From Telopea speciosissima (taxonomy: Eukaryota > Streptophyta > Magnoliopsida > Proteales > Proteaceae): a stretch of 64,000 nt of DNA. Location: contig NC_057925.1 of the NCBI RefSeq assembly GCF_018873765.1, positions 2,124,927 to 2,188,926 of the forward strand. The letters run 5' to 3'. Positions within the stretch are counted from its first letter, which is position 1. The number at the start of each line of letters is the position of its first letter. The notes below the pieces were generated by a model. It was not told the DNA's origin. It saw nothing but the letters and a program-made list of their open reading frames with translations, and did no database searches. Position numbers and translations under genes: made by a program. Shown here piece after piece: positions 36,860-48,694 of this stretch.

Positions 36860-37061
36860 ATGGAAGGCGAAGCAGATGTAAGAACCCCATTGATCGATGG
36901 CCCAAAGCTGAGGAACGATCGACGACCCCCAAGTTTCCTCTGCTCCCTCAGCACCTTGAGGTTCAATTTCTTCCAGAATTTGCCTGACAAGGTGAGGTCC
37001 AGCTTGGATCCTGAGGACCCTGTTAGCACTGATCTCTCTGCTGCCAAAGGACTCATCAAAG
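36860..37061 (+). pseudogene. MTP8: Orphan first exon of an MTP8-like transporter
   Basis: The exon starts with ATG and encodes 67 residues plus one base. It contains TPLIDGPKLRNDRRPPSF, then LPDKVRSSLDPEDPVSTDLS and KGLIKG, the cytosolic N-terminus of MTP8. It ends at the same phase and place as exon 1 of the complete MTP8 gene 2.4 kb downstream ([20 protein letters not shown] there). A GT donor follows directly. No exon 2 or later is found before the second gene starts. It is either the left-over of a tandem duplication or an alternative first exon that could splice to the downstream MTP8 exon 2 at 40087, because the phases agree. Confidence 0.82.
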
Positions 37062-39237
37062 GTCTCTCTCTCTCTCTCTCTGTTTGTTTGTCTTATTTCT
37101 TGAGGTTCTGCTTGGTTGTCTAGAAGCGGATATTAGGGAACAAAATTTTTTGCAGTGGTTTGGATTCCGGCAACAATAGTGTTCTCTGAAAAAATTTCTT
37201 CAGAAGAGAGTGAATATTTATTTGATGGTAGCATCACCGGAGTTCCGGTCCCTGTCACTTGGGGACAAATTGATGGAGAAAATGAAAAGAATGAAGAGCA
37301 TTCTCTTCGGGTTTCCTGGACGTAAGTCAGTGGACAAGAACCGCTACTCTCTTGGGCTCAAGGTTTGTAATCTCGGATCCGATCGGCTGATTTGGTCGCA
37401 TCAGATTGGTATCGGCCGAGACCGATTCTCATACCAATCCGATCCACCAGTATGGACAAGGATAAAAAGATAAAAAGAAATCAGATTAAAAAAAAAAAAA
37501 AAAACAGGACTGAAGTGTCATATTTGTCCGAGTTTGGACAATTCCAATCTGATCCGATCCAGTCGATACGGAGATTACGAACCTTGCTTGGAATTGAATC
37601 TTTCCTGTGTGAGTAATAGGATCTATGGATTCTGCAACATCCACATGATAAAGGAAAACTATTTTTCCTTCACTTTCTTATTTTCGATGCTCCATGATAT
37701 CATACAGAGGAGGCAATAAGGTCATTTCAACGTGAAGAGGAGAGATACACATAGAGGAGCTACCGTACCTTGCCCCGGCAGTTTAGATAACCTTTTTCAA
37801 AATATTTTCAAGTTCAGCTTCTCTATGAGGAAGCGTGGCTCCTGTGTGTGTGGAGCCAATGAGCATCCACGTGGGCATCATGGGGAGTGGGATTTCTACC
37901 TTTCATGAGGGTGGGGTGATCAATTTATCTCCCCCTGTGTATAGCTAAATTACCTTTCAAAATTCACTGCTCATGTGGATCTACCACTAGGTGAGGAAGG
38001 CATGCTAGAATATTTTTTCCCCTAAATAATAAGGAGAATGCATCTAGTTCTACACACGCCTTGCTCCGTTAGACTTAAGATAGAATCTTAATTTGTGGAG
38101 TGGGTATGGGAAGTCCAGATCCTCCCCAATGACGTTTAACCACCATAGTCAATTTCACACCATCCATAGGGTGTGGAGAAGAACTAATTTCGGGTATGGG
38201 TATGCTCCACCAATTTAAGATCTCGCACCACTACTAGTGTTTAGTCAATGAGGCCTCATGGTTTAGGCATTGATACGGACTATAAATAGACAATAAACCA
38301 GCTGCAACCAAACATCGAAAACAGCCATATATTTATCGATCTAAGCTTGACACCGATTTGTCTACTTACCGATTGATCTGATTTTGGGCTTTAACTTGCC
38401 GGTTCTGATCTACATTCTGTAGTTTTGAACTGTGAAACCTTGGTGTATTTTGTCAATCAAGAGCCAATTGACATTTTCAGTTCTTTTTTTTTCTGAAAAA
38501 TTATTAAAGGAGGTAGTTTCTATTCACTTATGGCAAAGGAAAAATTCCTTCACGATAGGTCTGGGTGTTTTGGGATGGACATTAGGAAAAATGAAAAAGA
38601 TAGGTTAGCTTGTACTCTAAAAGGTAAAGTAATTATAGGATTTGGCTCCTCTCCAATGAGTTCGGCAGCCCAATTAGTGCCCCGTGAGCCAGCCTTCGTA
38701 TGTGCCAAGCAGGCAAACAGCCCAGTCGTTGGATGCCTCATTGGGCAGATGCCTCCAAAGAAAAGAGCCCGACGCGTAATTATAACTTAGATATGGTTTT
38801 CCTTCGCTCTATGGATGGAGCATATGGAATCAAAGGTGAAGTAATTAATTAATAATTCCTCTTTATTATTAATTAATTCTTTCCTTTCCCAAAAGAAAAA
38901 AAAAATCAAAGGTCACAATTTCGTGAGGGCACCATGTAAGAGAATCCGACCCGACCCGACCCGACCGAATCACTTGAATATTGAAATTTGGTTATAATAT
39001 GAGAGAGGCGCCAACGGAGTACGGATAGACATCCACAGTGATCCACACATTCTTTCATGGAATGCCATTTTCGGCCGTTTCCTTCGGAGAAGAAGTAGAA
39101 AGATATCTTTCTGTTCAACCCAATTTCTACATGAGCCTGAATCTGCTTAATGCTTTTGTAAGAGAGAGATTCTAGATTTGTTTTTGCACTTTCAATAGAG
39201 AGATTGAGATTTAGTTTGTAATCCAAAGTTGAAATTG
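37062..39237. other. Spacer between the two MTP8 first exons
   Basis: A CT run follows the orphan exon's donor. An open stretch at 37207-37362 (SPEFRSLSLGDKLMEKMKRM and following) looks exon-like but I cannot name it. Repeat relics lie at 37370-37560 (gatccgat words), 37830-37945 and 38640-38770. A tandem cgacc word at 38946-38964 lies about 280 bases upstream of the MTP8 start. Confidence 0.4.
38640..38770. repeat. MITE-like repeat related to the foldback family
   Basis: The stretch starts ggctcctctccaatgag, holds two cagccca words and the phrase cgttggatgcc, and resembles 61030-61177 and the start of the repeat near 59410. Its arms are only weakly paired, so the assignment is tentative. 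Confidence 0.4.
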
Positions 39238-42200
39238 ATGGAAGAAGGTCTGGACGCCAGGAAGCCATTGTTATCGTTGAATGAAGGTCAAAAGTCCGAC
39301 GATAAACGTCCACGAGTGAGTCGCCGGAACTCGGTGAATACCATAATTAGAGATTTCACTTCCAAATTGCCTGACAAGCTCAGACCCGGCCTTGATCCCG
39401 AGGACCCTTTCAACATTAATTTATCTAAAACCATATGCTTAAACCATGGTAACTACCTGTTTCTCTCTCTGTTCTTCTTCGTTCTCTTCCATTTGCTATA
39501 TGCCTGCATCAGTTTCTCAAAAAAATGAGCAATTGAGGGTGAGGAAACGATATATTTTGCAGAAATCTTCACTATTTTATATGGAATGGTTATTTTTTCG
39601 ATTTTTCCAAAAGCAATCTGTGGTGCACGTTTAATGCTCAATGAAAGACCAACTGATTATTTTTTAGGTGAATTGTTATTGTTTTTTTTTTTCCATGTAA
39701 GCTCTTGCATCTCAAGATTCAGATAAAAATATAAGAATAAGGATGAAAGCATTTGCTTCTTTGGATTTGGTAGTCTAGCAGCCCTGCCCATGCTTCATAT
39801 ATCTTTGCCTAGAAGGATGCAAAGCTTATGTAAGAAACTTGTATAATTAAGGATTTCATTCTTAGGAATGTATCTTGGTAGCCACCATTAAGTATGGCAT
39901 TACAACTGCAAAGAAGCAGTGTGCTTAATCTACTATTAAAAGGAAGCCAAGAACAGAGAAGCACATTAACTCCATCAATCGCAGCTACAAAGCTTTTCGT
40001 AAAATAAAAATGTAGCTAATTTCTTTCATTAACTTTCTTCATGATCTTGTTTTTCACATAATTCTAAAAATTCATCTCTGTTTCAGGGGAAAAGGAATAC
40101 TATGAAAAACAATTTGCAACCCTAAAATCCTTCGAGGAAGTTGACTCTTTAGAAACAACCAATGGCATCGATGAGGTTCAAGGCCATGATCAAGAGGTAG
40201 AGCATGAAAGAGCAATGAAATTATCCAATTATGCAAATATTCTTTTGCTGGCTTGTAAGGTAATTTACCTTTCCTTTTTTCATTCCAAATTTTATGAGAT
40301 TCAAGGATATAGACCTTGCAAGTTTTTTATGATCCTGGGGTACCACTTTTGTCTGTTGTACTTAGTTCTTCAACTTCATGAACTGCAGATCTATGCCACA
40401 ATAAGGAGTGGCTCAATTGCTATAGCAGCTTCTACACTTGATTCTCTGCTAGATCTCATGGCTGGTGGAATTCTTTGGTTCACACACATGTCAATGAAAA
40501 ATATAAATATCTACAAATATCCTATTGGAAAGTTGAGGGTGCAACCAGTAGGCATTATCATTTTTGCAGCTGTTATGGCTACGCTTGGTATGTCTATCTT
40601 TATCCTGCTCATACTTATGATGAACATTTCTTGCTTCAAAGTTGGAATTGCTTCCTTAAGAAAATCAACTAGTGTAACATGACAATGCTCTTTAGCTGCA
40701 GAATATTTGAAGAAAATTGGAAGAAATATGTTTCTGCGGTGTCACAAGTCATGTTAACAAGATTTACACAAATTCCAACATTACTAACTAAAGATACTGT
40801 AATATTGAACTTCAGAATCCATGATATATGTGTAGATCTCTAATCTTATGTATGTAACATCACTAAACCTTCAAGAATATACCTTTGTTCCTTAAAGTAA
40901 CTGCAGTCCCTTCTCGTCATCTTTGCAGGCTTTCAGGTACTGATCCAGGCTATGGAACAACTGATAAAAGATGACCCTTCTGAAAAGATGACCTCGGATC
41001 AGCTTGTGTGGTTATATACAATCATGCTGTCTGCTACTGTGGTAAAACTTGGCCTCTGGATTTACTGCCGAACGTCAGGAAACACGATAGTCCGTGCTTA
41101 TGCAAAGGTTTTCTCACCAAACATAGAGCCACCTAGTGACTTTCATTTTGTTTCTAAACTGAGTTTTATAGTTTCCTGCCAAAAGATCATGTTTTTTCTA
41201 ACTAATGCCATCATTTAGGATCACTATTTCGATGTGGTAACAAATGTTGTTGGCTTAGTCGCTGCTGTTCTTGGTGATAAATACTACTGGTGGATTGACC
41301 CTATTGGTGCTATTATTCTTGCAATATATACAATTACAAACTGGTCTGGGACTGTACTGGAAAACGCAGGTCTCTCTCTCTCTCTCTCTATCTATCTCCC
41401 CTTGGGTGTGAAATTTCAGACTGTCACAATTGTGAAATATCTTTAAGTTCCTTTGAATGATAAACTCTACACACGTTCAACTCAACTCAGTCAATTAAGC
41501 CTTATGCTAAATGTTTGAAAATTTCATGAGAAACATTACTTGCAATACTTTAAGTTCCTCTCTTGTTTACTCTAGGGGCAGGTACAAGCACTTCATTTCT
41601 AGAGTAAACAGGGTTGTACTTACCACCTTATTTCATTGTGATTGCTTCTTTTTTATTTTGACTGTCCTAAAAGGAAATTTCTTTGCAAGTTACTTATGTG
41701 ACCTCTGTTTAAGAAAATCACGAAATACCTTTGCTCCAAACTGTTTTTAAGAGATACTCTTTTCAAAGCTGGAAGGAAACTTTTCTCAGTCTTGGTTGGT
41801 AATAAATCTCATCAAAATTTTCTTCAGGGTAACTTGTGAGAAGTGTGTATAGGTAATATCCCACCCCTCCTTTTTTCAAAAAAAAATCCCTGGTTTGATT
41901 TAAAAGAAAATCGGAAAGAGCTCTAAATTCCGTGGTATACAATCTGCTACTGTGTTCCTTTAGATGTTCATGCTAGTAACAGTCATCATGTATGAGATAT
42001 GAAAACCATCATGTAACTAATTGCCGAAAGAACTGAATAATAAAGGGGGAGTAATAGATCTCATACACTAGCAAGGGATCAAAACAGCTACTTTGTAATA
42101 CAAGCTTATGATGTCAAAATCTAAAATTTTCAACTGTATTCTTGCTTGCTTTCTATATTTTACAATACGTTTCATCTATACCAGTAATTCACCATTTTGC

Positions 42201-42803
42201 CTCTTGATGCAGCTTCTCTAGTGGGGCAGTCAGCTTCACCTGAAGTCCTGCAGAAATTGACATACTTGGTCATAAGGCACCATCCTAAAATCAAGCGCGT
42301 TGACACAGTTAGAGCCTACACTTTTGGTGTTCTCTACTTTGTAGAGGTCAGTTAATTTTTTATTTGGTATGTATAGCTTTTGGGAAAGGAGTCTGAATAC
42401 CTTTTTCATATAATGACCCGTGGGACCACACTGACACTTTCTCAATAAATATGTGGGCCCCTACTGAATGAATTTGTCTCCTGGCCTCTCATGGGTGTGA
42501 GTTCCCACTGCCCATAATTTTTATCATTGCTGTTTAGCTCTTTCTGGGTTTCATTTCAGCTCTCATCATTGTTAAGCTAAGGACTCCATCTTGACTGGAA
42601 AAGTTTAAAATGAACATACACAGGTTGACATTGAACTTCCTGAAGATTTGCCACTGAAAGAAGCTCATGCAATTGGAGAGTCGTTGCAAATAAAGATTGA
42701 GGAGCTCCCCGAAGTTGAGCGAGCATTTGTTCATCTTGATTTTGAGTGTGATCACAAACCAGAGCACTCTATTCTTAGCAAGCTGCCTGATACTCAACCT
42801 TGA
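39238..42803 (+). CDS. MTP8: MTP8-type cation diffusion facilitator (Mn transporter), seven exons
   Basis: Exons are 39238-39448, 40087-40259, 40389-40587, 40929-41107, 41219-41369, 42213-42346 and 42624-42803, giving 408 residues, close to Arabidopsis MTP8 (about 411). MTP8 is a vacuolar Mn(II)/H+ antiporter of the CDF family. Visible are [20 protein letters not shown] after exon 1; the Mn-CDF metal site D146xxxD150 (TLDSLLDL) in one membrane segment and D255xxxD259 (DHYFDVVTN) in another; the [20 protein letters not shown] segment; and the C-terminal cytosolic domain ([48 protein letters not shown]). All introns are GT-AG and in phase, and no lesion is seen. An orphan copy of exon 1 lies 2.4 kb upstream on the same strand. 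Confidence 0.96.
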
Positions 42804-43314
42804 ATTTGAACCAAAACAATACACACACCCTATTCTAAATGGCTGCTATAGTGAGGTTCTAGTTAAGAGGATAAGTGGTATGAGTTCAAAGGGAGAGGAA
42901 AGAATGTTTATCCCCTCCTTGTAAGTTGTATAAATTGTACTTTGAAGACAAACCATTATTTGGGATGTGGGATACAAAGGTGTTTGCTCTATTGACTTCA
43001 GAATTGTCTCAGAAACAGAAGCAACTTTAAACATGAAAACATCACATATTTAAGGAATCGACTCACATCTAGTAAAAATAATTTTTTTTGAATCTCCCTA
43101 TTTAAGGAGGTTCTTGGGTTGCTGACGCCCATTATCCCAGATGATGAGCTCTAAAAGGACCTCATCAAAGTCCAGATTTTGGAGCAATGTGTCACTAGTC
43201 TAGGTCCACACCCCAAAAGATGCATCTATTAGGAGGTTGCCCTTCCCCACTTATATGCCCAAAACTCTCCCCAAAACTAGGGGATGTGGGATTGGGGAGG
43301 GAATATTCTACTAT

Positions 43315-43430
43315 TCATTATGTGTTGGGCTGCGTGCCCATGCGCTGCAGACTGTCGGATGGTGCGCTACACGTTGTGTCGCGCTATAGAGGAACCCCAC
43401 GCTATGGAAAACCCTTCTCGCGTGGGCTGT
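43315..43430. repeat. Relative of the foldback MITE
   Basis: The stretch contains tgttgggctgcgtgccc, also present in the hairpin at 33705-33862, and a gaggaaccccacgct word resembling that element's outer arm (ggttcctttgtgg). It seems to be a decayed or partial copy. Confidence 0.45.
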
Positions 43431-44172
43431 GAAATGAACTTTTGCCCTCAAAACATATGGCATAGTAAACAAGAAATATAAAACCGTGATAGTCTGTTTT
43501 TAGACTCTTGGTTCAATCCTTGTGTTCTACAAATTGGTTAAAGAGGCAACTGATTTACAAAGTACACTTGTCATCATGTCATCTTTGGTAGTTGGAACTA
43601 GTAAAATAGATTCTATTTTACATCAAAGATATATCATTCTGGGAAGATCGTCATATCAAGATGATGACATTGTATGTTGGAAAAGTTTATCTTCACCATG
43701 GGTGAAGAGAATCCCACAACTGTAACGTTATAATGACCTCTCTTGTATACGAATGTCCTGAAGTGCCATTTGCATCGTTTTCTAAGTCTCATACAAGTGC
43801 TAGAACTCAGGAGTAACTGTGTTTGAAAGAAAATTGTCCTATTTATGTTTAATCTTAATAGAATTTCAGTGGTTGGATCAATCATATTACTATTGATCAT
43901 CAAACCGGTAGCTTTTCTTTATGGGCAAAGGTTATCTAGTCGCCCCACCAAGGGAAGCTTGTTTTGATGGCAAAAGAATATCTTCCACATGGCATATGTC
44001 AAATGGGGTTCAAATTTTGTGGACATGTAGACTCAAGACTCTCTTCCCACATATTAAATTTCAGCTCAGTAGAGGTTGATCGATATTGTAGCCAAATAAA
44101 GCATTTCAATAACTGAAGTTGCTAAAATGGTGCATGAGGCTACCAGTTGTGCATGGACATACTTGAGAGGGT

Positions 44173-44173
<1 letters not shown>

Positions 44174-44204
<31 letters not shown>
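44174..44204. repeat. AT dinucleotide microsatellite
   Basis: About 15 AT units lie in intergenic sequence. Confidence 0.95.
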
Positions 44205-44549
44205 GGAAGAATATATCAATGGGTGCAACTTGTTGTCAACAAGAATTATATTGATCATCTAGCATGGATCAAGGTATCGACATCAGCATTTAACGCATAG
44301 GTAAAAAATGTTCTTAAAAAGTTTTAAATTATTTAATGGAGTATTTATGTAAAATGATAAGATTTATCCTCATTGAAAATGGAAATTATGATATTTTTAA
44401 AAGCCAAAAAAGTAAGGCTACAACTTCTTAGTTCACCACTTTGGTTACTGTAAGATTTTCCCATCTCAAATTTAAGTTTGAACTTGACATATAGTCAATT
44501 CAAAAGTTACCCTATCTAGACAATGGCCAGAATTGCCACATAATTATAT

Positions 44550-44810
44550 TGATATTGTTGGTACCTAATACCAATACAAATTAAGTATATCGACCAAATA
44601 GTGGGTTGTTTTTAATTTAGGCCCAATACACATCCGATACAGACGACTATTGGGGATCGGTTATAGGGATGGTGTTGGTTGTATCAGACAGTTTTACCGT
44701 CAAAGATACTGATATCATCCAAGCGTATGGTATCTTACGATAACTGATGCAAGCTCCGAATTAGGTCAATCTTTAAAAACTCATTGTACCGATACCTATA
44801 ATCATATTGT
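44550..44810. repeat. Dispersed GATAC-rich repeat copy
   Basis: Words such as gatattg, ccgatac, agatactgatatc and accgatacc recur here as at 1785-1990 and 7210-7380. Confidence 0.45.
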
Positions 44811-45419
44811 CAACGAAAGCTTATGATATTTTCTCGTGACCTAGTTGTAAGGGTGTCAATTGTGCACTAAAATTGGAACTAGCCCACAAAAAACCGGAAC
44901 CAACCCACCTAATAGTTTATTGGGCCGGTTTTGTATCTACAGATAAATTATTTGTCTAGTTTTGGATCTGCCGATTAAGTTATTGGTCTCTCAACGGTTC
45001 TAGAACCGATAGACCAACTAGTAACCGTTGGAATCGGAACAAATCCACATTCTAACCCTATATAAAAAAAAATGATGGTAAATTGCATCTCATATTATTG
45101 AAATTAATGCATCATTATAATATTATTGAATGCATATAGCATGTATTAAGGGAATATATATATTTATTTAATTTTGAACTGTTTGAAATCGACTAGGAAG
45201 CAAAACCGGCCCACCCAAAAGTTAATGGTCCTACATTCCAAGTTTTGAACCGATTAGCGTGGTCTGATTCTGGTCCTGAGCCCTTAAGGCCGGAACAGGA
45301 ACCCTTACGGCCTTACATTGTAGTCGATCCCGATAGAAGGACTATTGTGTCAATATTTGAAAAGATGAGGATATGTTGGTTATCTCACGTTCTCCACACC
45401 AGTGGATCAGTGATGAAAG

Positions 45420-45467
45420 ATTAGGGTTGCCGAATTGCCAATTGCGGCCCACCATCGGTTATAAAAT
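45420..45467 (+). promoter_or_regulatory. snoRNA-type promoter: telo-box, site II, TATA
   Basis: A telo-box on the reverse strand (attagggtt, 45420-45428), a site II element on the reverse strand (ggcccac, 45446-45452, i.e. TGGGCC) and a TATA box (ttataaaat, 45459-45467) follow each other within 48 bases. This combination is known for plant snoRNA and ribosomal-protein genes. A second telo-box-like tttagggttt lies at about 45582-45591. Confidence 0.65.
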
Positions 45468-45715
45468 CCATCTCTTGTGTGCTTCACAGTTCATCCTTCA
45501 GCTTTTCCACTGCTAAGTCTCGATCTCATTAGGGCCTCTATCTGTTTCCATTTCGATCCATCGAGTTCATGATTGTTGTTATTTAGGGTTTCTGCTTTCT
45601 CTGTTTCTTCACATTCCTTAGATTAAAAGATGATTTGTTTTGATTGATTTTTAGTGCTTTTTTAGTTTTTCTCCAACCAGATCGGTGGGTGGATCTGCGG
45701 AAAACACAATCCTTC

Positions 45716-45799
45716 AATGGCCAGTGATGGATAAAAATTGTCCGTACCATCTGAGTTATATCTTTGATGAGATTTCTACTTTTTGCTTCTGAGGTCATT
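45716..45799 (+). ncRNA. C/D-box snoRNA
   Basis: All boxes of a C/D snoRNA are present in order: C box gtgatgg (45724-45730, one base off the consensus), D' box ctga (45751-45754), C' box tgatga (45765-45770) and D box ctga (45789-45792). The ends form a 7-bp stem (aatggcc at 45716-45722 with ggtcatt at 45793-45799, one G-U pair). Spacing between boxes (about 18-20 bases) is normal. It should guide 2'-O-methylation of rRNA or snRNA through the bases just upstream of D' (ttgtccgtaccat) and D (tctactttttgctt). I cannot name the target or a known homologue. It lies about 250 bases downstream of a promoter of the kind used by plant snoRNA genes. Confidence 0.75.
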
Positions 45800-45907
45800 T
45801 CCTAGTGTTACTTGCAGATCTACATCTCTGTTTCTGTTTTTATTTCGTTGTTTGAAAATCGTTTAATAGGTTATATTGTACAGTGAGATGAGGTGACGAG
45901 GGCGAGG

Positions 45908-45994
45908 GCGATGACGATGAAAACTTACCATCAAACTATGAAAGCTTGATCAAATCTTGTTGATGTTATCGAATCATTACTCTCTGAGCTTCGC
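45908..45994 (+). ncRNA. Possible second C/D-box snoRNA in the same transcript
   Basis: A C-like box acgatga (45914-45920), a C'-like tgatg (45961-45965) and a D box ctga (45984-45987) are flanked by a short stem gcga/tcgc. There is no clear D' box and the stem is only 4 bp, so this is weak. Plant snoRNAs often occur in clusters, which makes a second member plausible. Confidence 0.3.
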
Positions 45995-46952
45995 TGCGTA
46001 TAGATTTAGTTAGCGGTAGAATGTTTAGTTAGGAATTTAAGAGAGAGAGGCAACAAATTAGAGTCTCTGATGCGCTCTGTGCTATAGCGTTTTCAGTGCT
46101 GTACGTTGCCGAAAGAGATATTCGAGCGGAGATTCTGGCATTCGTCGCTTCATAATCGGCGCTTGCATTCAGATGCTCGAACATCCCTCCTGTAGAAACT
46201 TGGTAGATCTTTCTATTTTTCTCATTTAAATCTCAAAATGGAGCTTTGCCAGGTCGAATGGGGAAAGAGTTTTAAAATTTCTGGTAAACAGCTTGTTTCC
46301 ATGGACTTGCAGCATTCTCGAGCTTCCTATTCCCATGCTCTTGAGCACATGGTTCCAAGAATCGGATCCGATCTCGATTCTGAGTTCCGACTTATCTGAA
46401 TCGTGGTTTGGATCGAGATTTCTAGGGTTCTTCAGATTGGTGTTACTATTGACAGATCCGTGGAACTGAAGTCATACAGGGAACTAATTTAGGCCAGGTT
46501 TTTGAGAATCAGTTAATCAAATATGGATTGGAATTGGCTGAGGCCAATAGCTAGACAGCCCTAGATGCTTGGAATATGCTGATTAGGAGGCTGATCCAAG
46601 TCAATTCTGACCTGGATCTGAATCTGTTGGAACCGATCCGACTACTTTCTTGATATTTTGAACTCTGTATAAGCATAGTTTGAAAAAGAAAGAGAAGTAT
46701 TACCAAAAAAAATTAAAAAAAGAAAGGTAAATTACATGTCACCCCTGTACCCAAACAGTGTTTGCATTTTCACGTAAGAATGCATTCCATGTTTTGAGAA
46801 TGAGAATGCCCATCAAACAAAGCCTTAAGGTATGTATAGATAATGTTTTAGGTACCGGTTTGGTATTGATCGTATCAGCTAACCTGTAGCGGCATTGGGC
46901 ACCACAGACAAGGTAAAGTAAACAATATTGATCCAATATGGATACCTAAAAA
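45995..46952. other. Spacer downstream of the snoRNA locus
   Basis: No protein gene is seen. At about 46340-46650 there is a repeat relic with gatccgatctcgattc-type words resembling 37370-37560 and 56450-56690. The last bases (46945-46952) are the left copy of the hAT target duplication. Confidence 0.4.
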
Positions 46953-47947
46953 TAGGGTTGCAATAGGGTCGGGTTGGGTCGGGTTTTTTAAAACCTTAGC
47001 CCAACCTTGAGTCCCCTTAGCTCGGCCCAAATCCGCCTTGATCCTGATTTAGGGCCTAAAAACCCTGATCCTCACGGGCCAACCCCAGCCCAAGCCAGCC
47101 CTGATTGGCCTTGATTGGGCCGGGCTTGACCTATTGACCCTGGCCCTGGCCTTGACCCTGACCCTGACAGAGTATAATGCTTTCATTGTATAGAGTGTAA
47201 ACAGACTACATCTATAAGCCATGACCACGCATGTTTTCACATAAGCAGATAGCACTCTCATTTTATGTTATAAAGTTATAAAATTTAATGAAAGTAAATC
47301 CAACTCCAACTGCTAATACTTTTATAATTATAACTATAACAATCAAATAATGAATTAATTAATTTAGTTTTTGCTTTGCATTGTGATGATGCTTTGCATT
47401 TGTACTTAAGTGGTCAAATTTTTTCTTGTGTTTCCCTCCAACCTCTAATACCTCTTAGTCACTCACTCTCTCAGCCTTTTATTTGTTCGATGAATTTACA
47501 CATTAATCCTTTTCAATCCTGATTATAGAATATATTATATATATATATATATAATGTACTTAAAAGTCTAATTTATGAACCCTTGTTAGTTGTTATGTGT
47601 TACATTAATAATTTCTTATATAATATAATATCATATTATCATTATACATAATCAGGTTCAAAATTAGGATCTAGATCAGGGTCAAGATCAGAGTCGTCAT
47701 CAGGGCAAAGATCAGGGTCAAAATTAGGGTCAAGATCAAGGTCAAAATCAAGGTCAAAAGTCAGGGCCAAAATTAAGGTCGGGCTGAGCCAGAGGCCTCA
47801 ACCCAGACCTAAACCGACCCTGACTCAGGGCCAGGCAATTCTGACCTTAACCAGCCTTCAAGGCTAGAAATCTTTAGCCCAGACCCTGTTCGGGCTCAGG
47901 GCGGGCCAGGGCGGGTTCGGGCCAACAGGGCCAAACTTGCACCCCTA
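46953..47947. mobile_element. Non-autonomous hAT transposon, 995 bp
   Basis: The ends are inverted: tagggttgcaa at the left and ttgcacccct-a at the right. An exact 8-base target duplication, cctaaaaa, flanks it at 46945-46952 and 47948-47955. Short TAGGG-type ends plus an 8-bp duplication are the hallmark of the hAT superfamily. The subterminal parts are rich in gggtcggg and ggccc words on opposite strands, and 47653-47775 is a degenerate tandem array of about 12-base units (agatcagggtca). No transposase frame is present, so it would need help from another hAT. Confidence 0.9.
47653..47775. repeat. Degenerate 12-base tandem array within the hAT element
   Basis: Units of the form agatcagggtca or aaatcaaggtca repeat about ten times with substitutions. 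Such subterminal arrays often hold transposase binding sites in hAT elements. Confidence 0.8.
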
Positions 47948-47955
47948 CCTAAAAA

Positions 47956-48694
47956 CATGTGTATGGAAGACAAAGAAAGTTTGAAACATGTGTCTACCAA
48001 GCAGCGGTCTCCTCACCTTTTTAATTACAACATTCTTTGGTTGTCACAATGTCCCCAAAATTGGGGAAAACCCGCCCTAAGCATGGACAGGGCCAGGCTG
48101 GGCCTGGATTTAACACAGGTCGGGCTGCGGGCTGCATTTAATATTTCTTTGACCCTGACAATGTCGGGACGGGCCTGGGTTGAGGCCTCAGACTATGTAT
48201 ATATATTAAGTGATCTTAGGGTTGGGCTAGGGTTTAGGGCAAGACCGGTCCATTGACACCCCTACAAAATATCATATTTGAGTTTATGAATTAGTTTTTT
48301 CCTTTTTGTTTCTTATAAATATTGGGGACACAGTGGCCTTGCATGCGCACGGGTGTGATTTCTGCCTTTCACGGGGGTGGAGCGATTATTTCGCCCCTGG
48401 GTGTGGGGGGTACACTCCCCCCACCGAGAACGTTTCTCCATAAATTATTTTTAGGGGAAATCTAAAGGATAAAAGTGCATTGTGATGAAGTCTCATGTAA
48501 CTAAGTACAAATTTTTTGCTACATGGTAGAAGAATGGGAGCAAACTGGTCCATATAACAAATTTCTATGCATTAAAATTTTAACTGAGAATAAGTTTGTA
48601 ACTGGTTAAACAATGAGTATAAAGTTTTATTGATTACAAGAATACCATTTTGTAAGTAAATTCAATGACATTTTTTTTATTTTTTTTGTAATTT
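47956..48694. other. Second hAT end fragment and a dispersed repeat
   Basis: At about 48050-48262 the sequence is again rich in gggcctgg and gggtt words and ends ttgacacccct-a, like the right end of the hAT element to its left; it appears to be a fragment of another copy. At 48325-48445 there is a copy of the dispersed repeat also seen at 37830-37945 (gatttctgcctttcacgg, gggtgg). No gene is seen. Confidence 0.45.

Larger units (their letters stand above)
42804..45419. other. Intergenic region between MTP8 and the snoRNA gene
   Basis: After the MTP8 3' UTR the region holds a foldback-type repeat (43315-43430), an AT microsatellite (44174-44204), a GATAC-rich relic (44550-44810), and a stretch at about 44850-45310 that begins aagggtgtcaattgtgc and has many accgg/ccggt words, possibly a decayed hAT-type element. 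No protein gene is recognised. Confidence 0.45.
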
